A stretch of DNA of 64,000 bases, taken from positions 12,543,887 to 12,607,886 of the forward strand of contig CM034392.1 of assembly GCA_019925095.2 (NCBI GenBank), written 5' to 3'. The stretch is from Dendrolimus kikuchii. Lineage: Eukaryota; Arthropoda; Insecta; Lepidoptera; Lasiocampidae. A program made the translations under genes and the position numbers. The number at the start of each line of letters is the position of its first letter. Positions within the stretch are counted from its first letter, which is position 1. Positions 23,657 to 36,402 of this stretch are shown in pieces. The notes below the pieces were generated by a model, which saw only the letters and a program-made list of their open reading frames with translations, was not told where the DNA came from and made no database searches.

Positions 23657-23914
23657 CATAGCGGGATTTCTTCTTCTTAAGAAAACAGTGTGTAGTCTTT
23701 GCCTTAACAATAACACAATACAATGTTCCATATACAAAGTAACATGAAAGAGCAGGATAGAAATATTGAGCCAGACAAATGTTAAAACGAGATAGATATA
23801 GTTGGGAAGAAACTGGAATACTCTACTGAGTAACAAGGACAGGAATATTTATTTGACAAGGCTAGACAGATAGTTGAATGACGTAATAGGGTTCATTCTA
23901 GAGTATCAACCCGA
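23657..23914. other. Intergenic
   Basis: Nothing recognised. Confidence 0.4.
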
Positions 23915-24310
23915 TATATAAGCGCAACAATCTGCACACGGAGTCAGTCTCGGAAGGTGTGTCGAAGTGTGTACTGTGAAACTCGCACAGACTACCAAAG
24001 CGAAAGGAGCTACGGAGGGTAATTTAGTGCACAAGAAGAAGAGGATGGCCCAGCTGTGTGGAAGGGGAGACTCAGAGGCAAGTACCGGTCTACGAGCTGG
24101 GGCTACAGCGGGTCGTCGGCGGTTTAACGGACAGACGAAGAGGACCCTGGTACGAGTTTTGGAAGAAAGTGGCAGTGAGTGCGCTGAACCTGTGGCAGGG
24201 TCGGTAGAGGTGGCGCTGTGCAGATTACGGTGTGGGGTTGTAGACGGGCGTGATGGGCAGCGTCATAGCGTCATCGGGAGTGACACAGAAGGCGATACAG
24301 CAGGGTAAAG
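23915..24310 (+). other. TATA/initiator promoter with 113-codon ORF
   Basis: TATATAAG at 23915-23922 is followed 29 bases later by TCAGTC (23944-23949), the spacing of an arthropod TATA plus initiator promoter. A 113-codon ATG frame (23967-24308) follows at once. It is basic, Gly/Arg/Ser-rich, has no domain I recognise and is much richer in GC than its surroundings. The layout could be the start of an LTR element transcript, a LINE leader or a small gene. No downstream partner was recognised. Confidence 0.35.
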
Positions 24311-25058
24311 TTGTGCATGCCTAGGAAGAAGACTTGTTGTTGTGGAAGCATTGTAGGAGTTATGCCTTAAGTTAAGGACATACACCGGATAAGACTGTGT
24401 TTGTATTATTTATGGATTTGTGGCTATTGTCTAAGGAATATTCTTTTAGATCAGTGTCTCCTTCCAATACTGGTACCCACAGCACATATCACTATTTCAC
24501 AATTTCATTGAACATGTTCCCACCACTTGAAAATACAGAAGAAGAGTAGGCAAGAAAGGATATGAAAATATTTCTCTTACAATTACTACAAATGAAATCA
24601 TACATTAAGGAAAATTAAAGTAAATAAATAGATTCCTGGAAATTACAACAAAGGCCAATAGCTATAAGACTTGAGAATATGTTCTCTAAACTAGGTAATA
24701 TCATAACATACAAACTTAGAGGGGTATCACTATTACACACAGAGAGAAGAGTGTATTCCCTAAAGTTACTACTTCCAAGGTGATCACAGCTAGATGGCCA
24801 ATCTGATCAATGAAGTTAAATTAATTACAGGTTATAATGCTTAGACAATAACTAGCTACCCTACAGTGTTACTAAACATGTGCATTGAACCAAAGCCAGG
24901 TTAAACTATAGATTAATGGTCACTGAATTTTAAGTAGTAGGGGGCGGAGGAGGGATGGGCTAGGAATACTTCTCCCCTCTACAATGCCCATGTTTAGGAG
25001 ACATGTAGTTCTTGAGATATTCATTTTTTCATTTGTTTGTTTCGTTATATTACAATGA
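24311..25058. other. No gene seen
   Basis: Nothing recognised apart from a G-rich run near 24943. Confidence 0.45.
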
Positions 25059-25378
25059 TTTTATCCGTGCAGGAACGGAGAAAGAATACAATTTCCTGAG
25101 GCCGGGCGGCCTATCATAAGAGATGACAAAACAACCCACAGCCAGATGGTAGGGCATTTACCCGACTGGATGGCTACCACCCCTGGTCTAAAGTATGTCG
25201 CCATAACAACCTTGAGTTGTGTTCCGGCATTAGTGACCAGGTTTCAGTCTCCCTTAAAAAGCAGCAGCGCATTTGTAGCAACTTTAATGTTGCAAATGTC
25301 CATAGGCGATGGTAACCCCTTTCCATCGAGTGGGCCGTCTGCCTGTCTGCTGATCTGCAATAAAATTTAAAAAAAAAA
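25059..25378 (+). mobile_element. SINE-like repeat, copy 2
   Basis: Full-length copy with the same head (TTATCCGTGCAGGAACGG) and tail as the 23.3-kb copy. Its tail carries an AAATTTAAAAAAAAA run. Confidence 0.8.
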
Positions 25379-25530
25379 TGACGATGACCAGTCTGTTCTG
25401 GTCTAGGGTATTGGTTTAAAGTCTAACATAACCTAACCTAACTCACCATTCTACTCTTTGGCCTAAACCCCCAAGCCAAACTTTGCTATCAACAAAAGTG
25501 GCATAACCTTGTTTATAATTATATATATAT

Positions 25531-26020
25531 ATACATACATAACTTCACGCCAGTTCATGCATTCTTTCGACATGCCCGAACCACCGGAGCATTCCTTTCC
25601 TTACCTTCACCCCGACACTCTCTTTCAGACCAACTCTCTTTCTTACTTCGGTATTACGAACGCGGTCCGCGAGCGTCACTCCGCAGATTTTGCGCAGTGC
25701 TCGCATCTCAACCGCGTTTACTCTACTTTCATGCTCTCTCTTCCATACCCAACTCTCGCTTCCATACGTGAGCGTAGGTACCAGCACCGCGTTGTGTATG
25801 GCGAGCTGGGCCTTCTGGCTGAGGTTCTTAGCGCCTAGAAGTTTACCTAACGCTCCATTCAAACTATTCCCCAAATTCACTCTTCTTTCTATATCAGTGG
25901 TGTACCTTCCATCACTGCTAAAAGCACATCCAAGATATACAAACTCATTCACTTGCTCCAGCATAACATCATCGACCATTATCCTTGCATTCGTTCTGGT
26001 TTCTTCTCTTTCGAACACCA
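25531..26020 (-). mobile_element. RTE-like LINE copy with internal deletion
   Basis: On the - strand this gives the RTE-like C-terminus from MVFEREETRT to GHVERMH. It then jumps directly to the final ELA stop and the CATACATA tail, so roughly 220 bp are missing between the HVERM and ARELA blocks and the frame closes as GHVERMHELA. The frame is otherwise open. At 26020 it abuts a different LINE in the opposite orientation. Confidence 0.85.
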
Positions 26021-26619
26021 CTGGCAGTCAAGTTGGACAAACACAGCACAAGCTCGAGGCAGCCACCTCAAAAGTATTCAACCCAAGATACCTATAAAAC
26101 CATGGTTTCACAAATATCGCTCATTGGTTAAAAGGACAACCTCTGTTATTTTTAGATTATGACTGGGCCATCTGTGTACTCCGGTACATTTACACAAAAT
26201 CAGAGTGCGGAACTCTCCAATATGTGATTGCGGTTCGGAGGAGGGTACAATGGATCAATTTTTTTTTAATTGCTCTCTGATTAACATATCTTTATATGAT
26301 ATCCTCCCTTCAAAAATCCCCAAACCTATAAATATGAAATCCCTATTTGTATATACTCATAAAGCCTTTGTCCTACATCTACTTTGTAAATATATTAAGA
26401 TAGATAATAATATTAAATTGTGATTTATAATATGTTTAAACTAGTAACTAATTATGTGTATAATATGTTTTTGTGTGTCTATGTTATGTTGTAAAATATC
26501 CCCCCAACCCATAATTTCCCTCATGTATATTTGTAATTGTCTCATGTGTATTATCATTTCTCCTTAGGTGGTGGATAAAATAAAATGTAATAAGGTTTAT
26601 TTCACTTAAAAAAAAAAAT
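26021..26619 (+). mobile_element. LINE 3' fragment (Jockey/I-type)
   Basis: Broken frames read PWFHKYRSLVKRTTSV near 26100, then LGHLCTPVHLHKIRVRNSPI and CDCGSEEGTMDQFFFNC near 26220. This is the His/Cys knuckle found at the C-terminus of Jockey- and I-type LINE ORF2. The 3' UTR ends in an A-run at about 26608-26618. A stop at 26160 interrupts the frame. Confidence 0.6.
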
Positions 26620-29600
26620 ATATATTTATATATGCCTTACTTTATGACGTAGACAGAGAAACCTACTATCTACGCTCTATGATATTTTTGTTCAAAATTT
26701 GAGCTTATAACTTGCCTTTTTTTGCATCTGACACTGGCAGTAAATGGTCGCTATACTTAAAGCGTGACCAATTGCCATAACAAAAAAAAACACCTTGTTT
26801 ATCGAACATATTTTTTCCCATTATTCATTCAAAACTTGTTGGTGGACACTAAAAACGTGTTTCCTATCCCAAATAACAGGTCTAGTGTCTATACATAAGG
26901 TGAATGTATACCCCTAAACTCAATTTCCCTTAATCTCATGCCACTCTTGTGTAAAAGCGCAGCCCAAAGCCACAGTGAAAATCAATTATTCAGAAGATTG
27001 TGTAAGAATAGATATTCAATAATTGTACTGCCATTCAAGCATTCAACAATATGCTTCCTTCCACTGGAATCTACAGATCTAAACACATATACAACTTTAA
27101 ATATTAAATAAATATAAAAAACATACCTCCAAGTGACAACAGATAACCAAAACAAGTAAAAACACACTTTCGAACTATGAACTCAAAACAAATATCTTTG
27201 AACAAAAAACATAAGATAAATGCAATTACTCACCATTAATGCAAGTAGTCCTTTAAAAGTATGTCACAGTACTCTTTAAAAGAATAATATTTCATCACAG
27301 TTTTGTGTATCACTCAATTATAAAACCACTGTTTATACATTTCATGTCACTTATAAAAATTGAATACAAACTTGAAAATTGTTTACAAAGGAATCAAGCT
27401 TGTACAGCATAGTAGGTTGAATTCTAAAAATACACCAACATGATAAAATGGTATGAATGTGTTAACACACAGAGACACAATGATGACAATATTTTAATTA
27501 TTGATTGTGAATCCGGATTAAACACTTTTGAGATAGTGTGTGTAAGTAATTAGTGATAGTATGCAATTGCCGATTATAATAAAATAGACTGGTAAATAGA
27601 AAAACGCTAAATGTAGACAGCCAATAACTTGTAGGAAGACAAAATATATTGTTTAGTTTGTATGTTTCATTACCAATTAAGAAATAAATAAACCATTTCA
27701 AGCGAAAACTTAATGAAACTTCAATGATATTTATATAAATGTAATTGTAGTATAATTTATTAGAAAGTCGCAAGCAAGTATACTCATAAAAACCTAATTT
27801 TTATATATTGTGTATACTTTAATACTACGTGACAAAAGTACAGTAATGTTAATATTCACTGAATACGGGTATTTTAAAAAGAAACGCAAATCTCTTTGCT
27901 TTTAATAAAATCTCACTTGATCCACCATCACCACCACAGATCACATAGTATAAATCACCAAAAATAATCTCAATTCTCAAATAGAGGTGAGTAACTATTG
28001 TAAAAGTCAACTAATTAGCAGCTGTTTACAAAATAGCTACGAACATTGTGTAACACTACGCCAAATGGTTGCCGAACAAGCTGAAAGGCAACAACCGACA
28101 AGTTTACACAGGGCTTGGAAACCGGTAAACTGTCGATCCGATTCAATAATTTTTCTGTTCAGTTTTGTTCTAACTTTAACTTCAATCCAATGGTTATTGA
28201 TAATAATGGTCGTTGAATAAACCGGTTCGAATGTATTCGAATGGCTTTTACCGTAGAACTACAAAGTGCAGCGACGTGGTACAGCAAGTTTTCAGTCGCT
28301 CACAGAAATTAGTTGAGAAAAATTGAACGACTATTTAACTCTCGTGGAATAAACCGTTTTATATTACACTTTTTTTTAAGTTTACACTCCTAACGAAACA
28401 ATTGACTAAAACCGGTTATACCGATTAATTTTAAATCGGTTTCATGCCTTGAAATTACTGCTAAGCCCTCAGCCGTTGACTGCCGGTTCGAGAGTCAATA
28501 ATTCCGTAGCCAAAAAGCGGTGATTTGGTTTTTTTAGCCGGCTGTTGAACAATAATACACAAAAGGTTTTTGGAAGCTTAAATGGTTGCTAACCACTAAT
28601 CTCTTACCCTCTGATTTATATTTTTATTTGAGTTTTTGGCGAGAACTGAAAGGGGACGTTGTGCTGTGCAGTTTTATTTTCTAAAAATGTGTAAAATTAC
28701 TCTAAAATGAACAATAGTTGTAGGATATTGATAGTTTTTGAGTAGTAATTATGTGTTTTTGCGAGAAATGTGAACTATATAGCCAAATGTGGCCTTTCGA
28801 GTTTTCACAAGAACTCCGTTGAATAACGTCGATTGTAGCCTACAATACAAAGGCGTCTGGCTTAAAAGCCTAGTTGCCAAGCCTTAAACATAAAAAAATA
28901 TATTTTTATTACGTAAAATAGGGTACTTTAAGATACTACTTTGAATATTTTTGTGTTTTAATTAAGAATTAGTTTTTTTAAATTATATATTTAAAAATAT
29001 TCTCCGATGACGTCATTGGGGACAACTTTATATTAATTCCTTTGCCTATAAAACGAAAATAATTAAACCCACTAATCATAATAATCCGTGCTACTATTTA
29101 AATGTCACTGACATTACATATCGTGATTTTAGTGTGGCCAGCTTAGCAATTTTATCGGTAGATTTATTTTATATATTTATTTTTGGTGTTCAACATTTAT
29201 TATTTTCTAAAGTTACCCTTAAATTATTTAAAGTGACCTTTAGTGAAAAATCAATAGAACTTAAACTGAATAATGTGCAGTTAGACTGAATACCATTAAT
29301 TGATAAGCAGGCATAAATTATCTATTAGACATCATTGCGATGTCATTACTTTTCTTAATTTGTAACAAAGTATTCTTTCGGCGATTAAAACAGATAAAGC
29401 TCATTTGACCACTAAAATACTTTGATTTGGTATCACATTAGGGTTATCATTTTTAATGTCTGATACCTAGACATGATCTCATTATCGAATGATGTTATCA
29501 ATCCAGTTAAAATAAAAAGGTAGTATTGTCAGTTTCGATTGAGGGGAGGGGGTGGGGGAGTATTATTAGTCAAACCTTTGAAAAAATATCAGTCGTTAGG

Positions 29601-30090
29601 ACTGCACTTCAGAGATAAAAACTTGGTATCTGAGCGTGACGGTCGCGCAAATTAAGTGCATTTTCCCCATCCCAGAGCTGTCTACAGAAGTTTTCAATTC
29701 AAAAATCATGACGGTGTTCGATAAGGTCTTTTTTAAGTCAATAAGTTGGGAGTTACTTTCATACACACACGTGTGGACCTACAAAAATTACAAATTTTAG
29801 TGATTTCACTATTAGCAACCTGGCAACATTGGGTATTTCGGCTTTAGATCGGCGGTTAATGCAACATTTCTAAATTCTAATATTATTCATTAAAATTCGT
29901 TTCGTCCCTAGTCCTTAGAAAATTTTTCTAGAATCATCCGATAAAAAGTGAACTGTTTTATTAATTAAAATATATTAAATATAAATATTTTCTCTTTGTA
30001 ACATGGCAGGATCTTCAAATAGGAGTGTTAACTTTGTAAAGGCTGATACGCAAAACTTACCTAACATATAATGTTATTAGAGTACATAGC
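26620..30090. other. 3.5 kb without a recognisable gene
   Basis: No motif-bearing frame is visible. Two exact AACCGGTT octamers (28220-28227 and 28410-28417) and a near match near 28117 lie in 28.1-28.5 kb. A G-rich run lies near 29543. The region may hold regulatory DNA or old repeats. Confidence 0.45.
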
Positions 30091-30340
30091 CAGCCAGGTG
30101 CCAGGTGGTAGGGCATTTGCCCGACTGGATGGCTACCACCCCTGGTCTAAATTATGTCGCCATAACAACCTTAAGTTGTGTTTCGGCATTAGTGACCAGG
30201 TTCCAGTTTCCTTTAACAGAGCAGCAGCGCATTTGTAGCAACTTTGCTGTTGCAAATGTCCATAGGCGATGGTAACCGCTTTCCATCAAGTGGGCCGTTT
30301 GCCTGTCTGCTGATCTCCTGCAATAAAACAATAAATAAAA
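30091..30340 (+). mobile_element. SINE-like repeat, copy 3 (5'-truncated)
   Basis: The copy begins at CAGCCAGGTG, repeats that word imperfectly, and then follows the family to the CCTGCAATAAAA tail. The first ~80 bp are missing, as expected for truncated target-primed insertion. Confidence 0.8.
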
Positions 30341-30546
30341 CACATAGCTATAGTACATATTGAAGAAATAAGAGGAGCTAAAATCCTGATATAAGCAGTT
30401 TTGTGAAGGTTTCTAAATTCATCCTGTTCGTCCATAGATCTTCCTTCCTTCTTTCCTTTTAGAACCTGTGTATTATGTTACTAATTCTGTCTGTAAATTT
30501 CACCCATATAAGAAACCAGTAACGCTAATTCTTATTTAATATAATA

Positions 30547-31808
30547 TGTGGTGGAAAAAGTCTTTTCGCATATAGTATGTATGAACTTGTAATAAGATCT
30601 CTTTGGCTATACCATTTGTATCTGACTGGTTTTGGTATCATTAAAAAGTTTTAATTTTAAAGAAGACAATTCCAAATTCAAATTAGGAAAATGTGTGATT
30701 TTCATTTGTTTTTCTTAGAGTTAAAATGAGTGAATCTAATGAAGAAATTCAATACATTTTAAAATTTTACTACAAAAAAGGTAAAAATGCAACATAAGCC
30801 GTGAAAATTTTTTGTGATGTTTATGGACCTAACGCAAATTTGGTTTAAGCGTTTTCAATCCGGAAATTTTGATATCAAAGACGCACGTCGCTCTGGTCGC
30901 CCTGTTACGGACAAAATTGATGCCATTTTTAAAAAGTGGAGCAAGATCGGCATATTAGTAGTTACGATGTAGCCGGAGAACTGGCAATTGACCACAAAAC
31001 GGTTTTGGCGCATTTGAAAAAAGCTGGGTACACAAAAAAGCTCGGTATTTGGGTGCCTCATGAGCTCACTGAAAGAAACCTAATGAACCGTGTACTCATT
31101 TGTGATTCTTTATAGCGACGTAATAAAACCGAACCATTTTTGAAGAAGCTGATAACTGGTGATGAAAAGTGGATCACGTACGACAAGAACGTGCGAAAAA
31201 GATCGTGTTCAAAGGCCGGTCAGGCTTCACAGACTATGGCGAAACCCGGGTTAACTCGCAACAAGGTGATGCTGTGTGTATGGTGAGATTGGAAGGGCAT
31301 TGTTCATTATGAGCTGTTACCGCCAGGCAGGACCATCGATTCTGAACTGTACTGCGAACAACTGATGAGATTACAGCAAAAAATTGAGAGAAAGCGGCCG
31401 GAATTAATCAACAGAAGGGAGTGTGGTTTTTCACCATGATAGCGCTAGACCTCACACATCTTTAGCCACTCAGCAAAAATTACGAGAGTTTGGCTGGGAG
31501 GTGTTAATGCATCCGCCGCATAGACCTGACCTTACACCTTCAGATTTTCACCTGTTTCGGTCTCTGCAGAATTCCTTAGGCAGTGTCAGGTTAACATCAC
31601 GAGAGGACTGCCAAAACCACTTGTCGTAGTTTTTTGATCAGAAGCCCCAAAATTTTTATAGCAATGGGATCACGTCCCTACCTACAAGATGCCAAAAAGT
31701 TATCCAACAAAATGGCACCTACATACTTTAGTCAAATGTGAATAAACTTTATAAAAAAACCTTTTGAATTTTTATATAAAATGCGAAGAAACTTTTTCCC
31801 CAACCTAA
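30547..31808 (+). mobile_element. Cecropia-type mariner, dead copy 2
   Basis: A 1.26-kb element lies between TA dinucleotides at 30545-30546 and 31809-31810. The right end reads inward TTAGGTTGGGGAAAAAG, and the left end is degraded. The transposase starts at 30726 on the + strand. It keeps the GDEKW catalytic block and the HHDSARPHTSL block that copy 1 has lost. It is broken by a TAA near 30795, a gap near 30826, a TAG near 31112, a frameshift near 31415 and a TAG near 31628. It lies inverted relative to copy 1. Confidence 0.9.
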
Positions 31809-31810
31809 TA

Positions 31811-32986
31811 TGATTGATGTAAGTATACTTTGTGTTGAAGTCGAAATTCATCTAAAATGTGCACCTGTTTATAGAAAAATAGCTACACGTCTCACTCATT
31901 TATTAGAAACTGATTAAAATAGTATTAATTACTTATTTGATAATTTGGTACAATCAATAAATCAGCAACTTATATTACTTTCTTAATAATCTAGATTACA
32001 AGTAAAGTATCTCATATAAATACATACAAATAAAGGAACGTACATTGCACCACTGCCCTGGCGATTAGATAGTGTGTTTGATTGCTAATGTATGTTATGG
32101 ATCTGATCTTATACAACAAATTCCCGGAAAATATGAAACTCTCCAGTAGTTTTAAATATATTCACTTGCCGGCTTAAAAGTGACTAATCAAGCACACCTA
32201 TAGCTTGAAGGATTTCATGGAATATGAAGATTTGTGACAAATATCTTAATGATTGTAAATCTCTTAATAATATGATTTTGATGTGTAACATAGTTACTAA
32301 TATGAAAATTTATTTTTTAAATAATGAGTATGCAAGTAATATTTACTTACATTATATTTTATTCATTAATAAACATATAAGTATGATACATTTATCGCAA
32401 CAACCAAAATTATTTTAAAAATTAAATTAAACTATAAAATAGAAACCTAAAATTAAATACTAAAACTAAATGCAAGTAATTAAATAGACGCTTTATATCA
32501 TTTTTTTTTCAGGTTCGGAAAAAAATAGCAACAACTTTTCTGCATAAGCAAGGGTTATGCTGAATCATAGAATTTTATATGAGTTATCCATTGCAGTTTA
32601 CATGAAAACTTTTAAAACATATAGAAAAAACCAAATGCTAGCTTGCAGAAAAAAGAAAAAGATAAAACTGAACATTTCTGAAAAGATTATATGTGATGTC
32701 CTAAATGACTATCATGTTTAAGTAAATAAACAAGTTTAACTGCTAAAAGTTATTTATTTATTTTATCTTGCAAAATTATAAGTGAAAAGATATATCAATC
32801 AATTCATATAAATATATGGCACATACAAATTTATAACTCACAATAGTTTGCTTTCAGTATAGAAACCATCTTATTCATATAACTCTTAATGTGAACTCTT
32901 AAGATAGTCAAGTCTTCAGATAAAGTAAAGCTAAAATATTTTTGGAGGAATGTTAAATATTCATATATTGTTTACATGAATTATAA
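31811..32986. other. AT-rich, no gene seen
   Basis: No supported gene or repeat boundary. Confidence 0.5.
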
Positions 32987-32994
32987 CTAATAAC

Positions 32995-33740
32995 TAAGGA
33001 TGGGCCGAAATTCGTTTTACATTCGGTTTAACCGAATTTCGGCATTTTGAGTGGAACTTCGGCATTCGGCCGAAATTCGGTTTAAATGCCGAACATTCGG
33101 TACAAAGAAAAGGTAAAATACCTACTTGCACTACTTTGACTGAAGTTAATAGAAGTCATAACCGTAATATGAAAATTGGCATCTATATACTCATAGTCAT
33201 TTATTCTAGTTAGGAACATGTAAATCTTAATGGGCAATATGATAAAAAATCAATAAAATTAGGTCTCGATTCAGTCTGCCTAATTAAATAGACATCAAAT
33301 TAAAACAAAAAAAAAATAAACTTATTCCTCTAAAATACATCAGTAAGCAGTGCAACTGCTTAATTATAACGTGTAACTTGAATTAAAAAAACACGTCTAA
33401 GGGCAATTACAACTTTAATTTTGATTGAAATCACTTTGTAAGAATTAAACATTATGAATTTAGAGTTATGAAATGGTGATTTATTTTCAATCAAAGGTCT
33501 AAAAATCTATTCTTTTATCCACCTACTCACACTTAAAATTTATTAGAGACAGGTTATAGTAAAAAAGCCAAAACTCGGTGTTATCAAGATAATGTTGTCG
33601 ACAGGTCACTATGTGTTGCTCTTGAGAAAGCGTGGCGAAATGAAACCGAAGTTCAGCCAAACTTCGGCCGAATTTTTTGTTTTAGCCGAATGTTCGGCCG
33701 AAGTTCGTATTCGGTTCAAACCACATTCGGTCCATCCCTA
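32995..33740. mobile_element. Non-autonomous hAT-type element, 8-bp TSD
   Basis: The 8-bp duplication CTAATAAC flanks the element at 32987-32994 and 33741-33748. The ends read TAAGGATGGGCCGAA and, inward from the right, TAGGGATGGACCGAA. Both subterminal regions carry many TTCGGC/GCCGAA and CATTCGG words in both orientations, the kind of clustered sites a hAT transposase binds. The 746-bp interior has no transposase. Confidence 0.85.
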
Positions 33741-33846
33741 CTAATAACATCTAGATTTATGTATATATAAAAATAAAATATTTAAAATAGCCATCCTTGT
33801 TTTCAATTAATTAATTAATTAAGCTTTAAAGATACAAGCCGATTTT

Positions 33847-34161
33847 TATAACGTGCAGGAATGGAGAAAGAATACAATTTCCTGTGGCCGGGCGGCCTGT
33901 CGTAAGAGGCGACTTAACAACCCACAGCCAGGTGGTAGGGCATTTGCCCAACTGGATGGCTACCATCCCTGGTCTAGAGTATGTCGTCATAACAACCTTG
34001 AGTTGTGTTCCGGCATTAGTGACCAGGTTCCAGTTTCCCTTAAGAGAGCAGCAGCGCATTTGTAGCAACTTTGGTGTTGCTAGTGTCCATAGGCGATGGT
34101 AACCGCTTTCCATCGAGTGGGCCGTCTGCCTGTCTGCTGATCTCCTGCAATAAAAAAAATA
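33847..34161 (+). mobile_element. SINE-like repeat, copy 4
   Basis: Near full-length copy starting at ACGTGCAGGAATGG and ending AATAAAAAAAATAAG. It is inserted about 100 bp from the right end of the hAT-type element. Confidence 0.8.
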
Positions 34162-34189
34162 AGCCATTTTCTATGGTGGTACAAATCTT

Positions 34190-34860
34190 TTCAATCAGTT
34201 TCCATTTATTGATTTAGGCTCGCTCGAGATAAATTCAGGTTCTGGTGAACTTTTTGCATGCCATTAGCTCCAATGCACTTCATAAAGAATACTTCAAAGA
34301 ATTCAAGTCAGGACTCGACGAAGGCCAACCTTTGCTCTGAACAAAGGCTGGCAAATTGGCTTACAACCAATGTTGGATAGAATTAGCTTCATGGGAGGGT
34401 ACAGAGTCCTGTTGGAAAATCCACTGCTATCCAGCGAATAAAGTATCACTTAATACTTAAATCATTGTTTCCAATATGTGGTTTTGGAAATGTTGCGCCT
34501 TGAAGTGACCTCCTCGTAGGAAACACCTCATCAAACCATTACACATCCCATATGATGAATGTGCTGGACATTGTGTACAGAAGGCTGGACGTCCTCCTTA
34601 CTTCTGGCGTAAGCTGTATTGTTTTGCCGGTTAAATTTTTTTCCACCGTGATGATCTTCACATCAGTAAACAGGTAATTTTTTGGATTGTATCTCTTGAA
34701 AAGGTTTCGACATCGTTCCAATCGTAATTTACGAAGACGCTCGTTTATATAATGCACTTTTCTTTGACTTTTAGTTTGAGACCATATGTAAGTATTCTCT
34801 TTACAGATTTTTAAGAAATATTGGTCTAAAGAGCTAGTATACATAATTTTATTCTGGAGT
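34190..34860 (-). pseudogene. maT/Tc1-type transposase relic
   Basis: The - strand reads KLRLERCRNLFKRYNPKNYL and FTDVKIITVEKN, the region of the first catalytic Asp. Lower down come QQD- and [20 protein letters not shown] blocks for the second and third acidic sites, in several frames. Compared with the better preserved maT copy at 51 kb it has many stops and shifts, and neither end was located. Confidence 0.65.
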
Positions 34861-36402
34861 ACATCGAATAAAATGTTTGTTTATGTTGGTTGTATGACAA
34901 TGACATAAAAAGGAAAATGTCGGTCCTTTTGTATTTTGAAACTGAATGGCTACGGTATTCATATGCATTTCACCAGACGTAAATGACGTCATAGGATTTT
35001 TTAAGGTCAAATAAAGGTCAAACGCATTCCTTACAAAATATAAGGGGATCGTACGTTTATTGGAATTTTAACTAGACAGAAATGATTAGGGATACTATTT
35101 CTCGAAATGGTTTTTCAAATAGCTAAATTGAAAAAAAGTGATCAATCCCTATTGCCATAACAAAAAAATAAATAAAAACAAATACGTAGGTAGTAGTAGT
35201 ATACGTAGTATCCATAGTAGTTTGTGGTAGTAGTACTCAGTGTTGCCGATTTGGCATTTTTAATGCTAAATTTGGAATATTTTTAAACCTGTTGGCATGA
35301 AAAAATGAGCTTTAGCATATTGCATATTTTAGCATTTTCTGAATTTTTTGTATCTTTCGAATTTTAAGTACTATTAATGGCAATTTTTTTATTTCATTGA
35401 CTTATTGTTCATACCAAGAAGCTTATACACAATGGAGATTTCGTTTCGAATACCTAACTGAAGACCAATAATTTGTCCTTGAATGACGTCACTTATGTCT
35501 TTTATCTCTTTCTTTAGGGTGACAATGCTTTCTTTTAAAATATGGATAATAAATTACTTTTCGTTTTTGTATCACGTTTGCCATGACTGATTTTGCTTAA
35601 CAATTAACAAAAATCTGATAGCTGCCATTTTTTAACCCCCGACGAAAAAGAGAAATTATAAGTTTGACCGCTGTCCGTCTGTGGCACCGTATCTCTTGAA
35701 CGAGTCAACCAATTCGGATACAACTTTTGTATCCCGCCTTGACATTATAGCGCCATTTCAACGTGCAAACCTTATCGTGCCATCCATCAATTAAAGCATA
35801 TATAGGTGTTACTCAATCGAATTTGATGGCTCAACGATAGGTATTATTTTCGACTTTTTAAATGTTAACTTTTCTTTTTTGTTGGGTTTTTTTTAAATTT
35901 AATTTTGTAACAAACATGTCATCCCTCTATACTTTTTATACGAGGATACGGAATACATTGTTCAGTACCTCGTCGTACTGTCTGATAGATATTCTTTAGA
36001 AAATATCTACCCAAATGTCGATACCAAACATGATTGTCGAAACTTTAGGATTACTTATTTATTTAATACTTTATAATTTTTATAACTTCTAATTATTTAT
36101 AATAATCAACAATAGAAATTTTCGGTAAATAAAATTACAATTAGTTTTTGCTATTTCTAGATTTAATTGATAGAATATGTGACGCTCACCCCCTGATTCA
36201 AAGGTCTAGGAATGACATACCGAAGCCGAAGCATTGAGCGGGATATGGAATAAAAGAATTTATATAGTGAAAATTAATAAAATTTATTAAATGAATAAAA
36301 CATATAATATTGGCCATAAATCGTAATCATCTAGTGTTAGGAACCCTTCGCTGCAAAACCGTTAACTCTATGTTCACAAGGTAGGTTATATAGAAGTGCT
36401 GA

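Noticed and set aside
25545..26021. A domesticated RTE protein with a novel ELA end
   Set aside because: The end is produced by an internal deletion joining to the normal last codons; nothing suggests selection.
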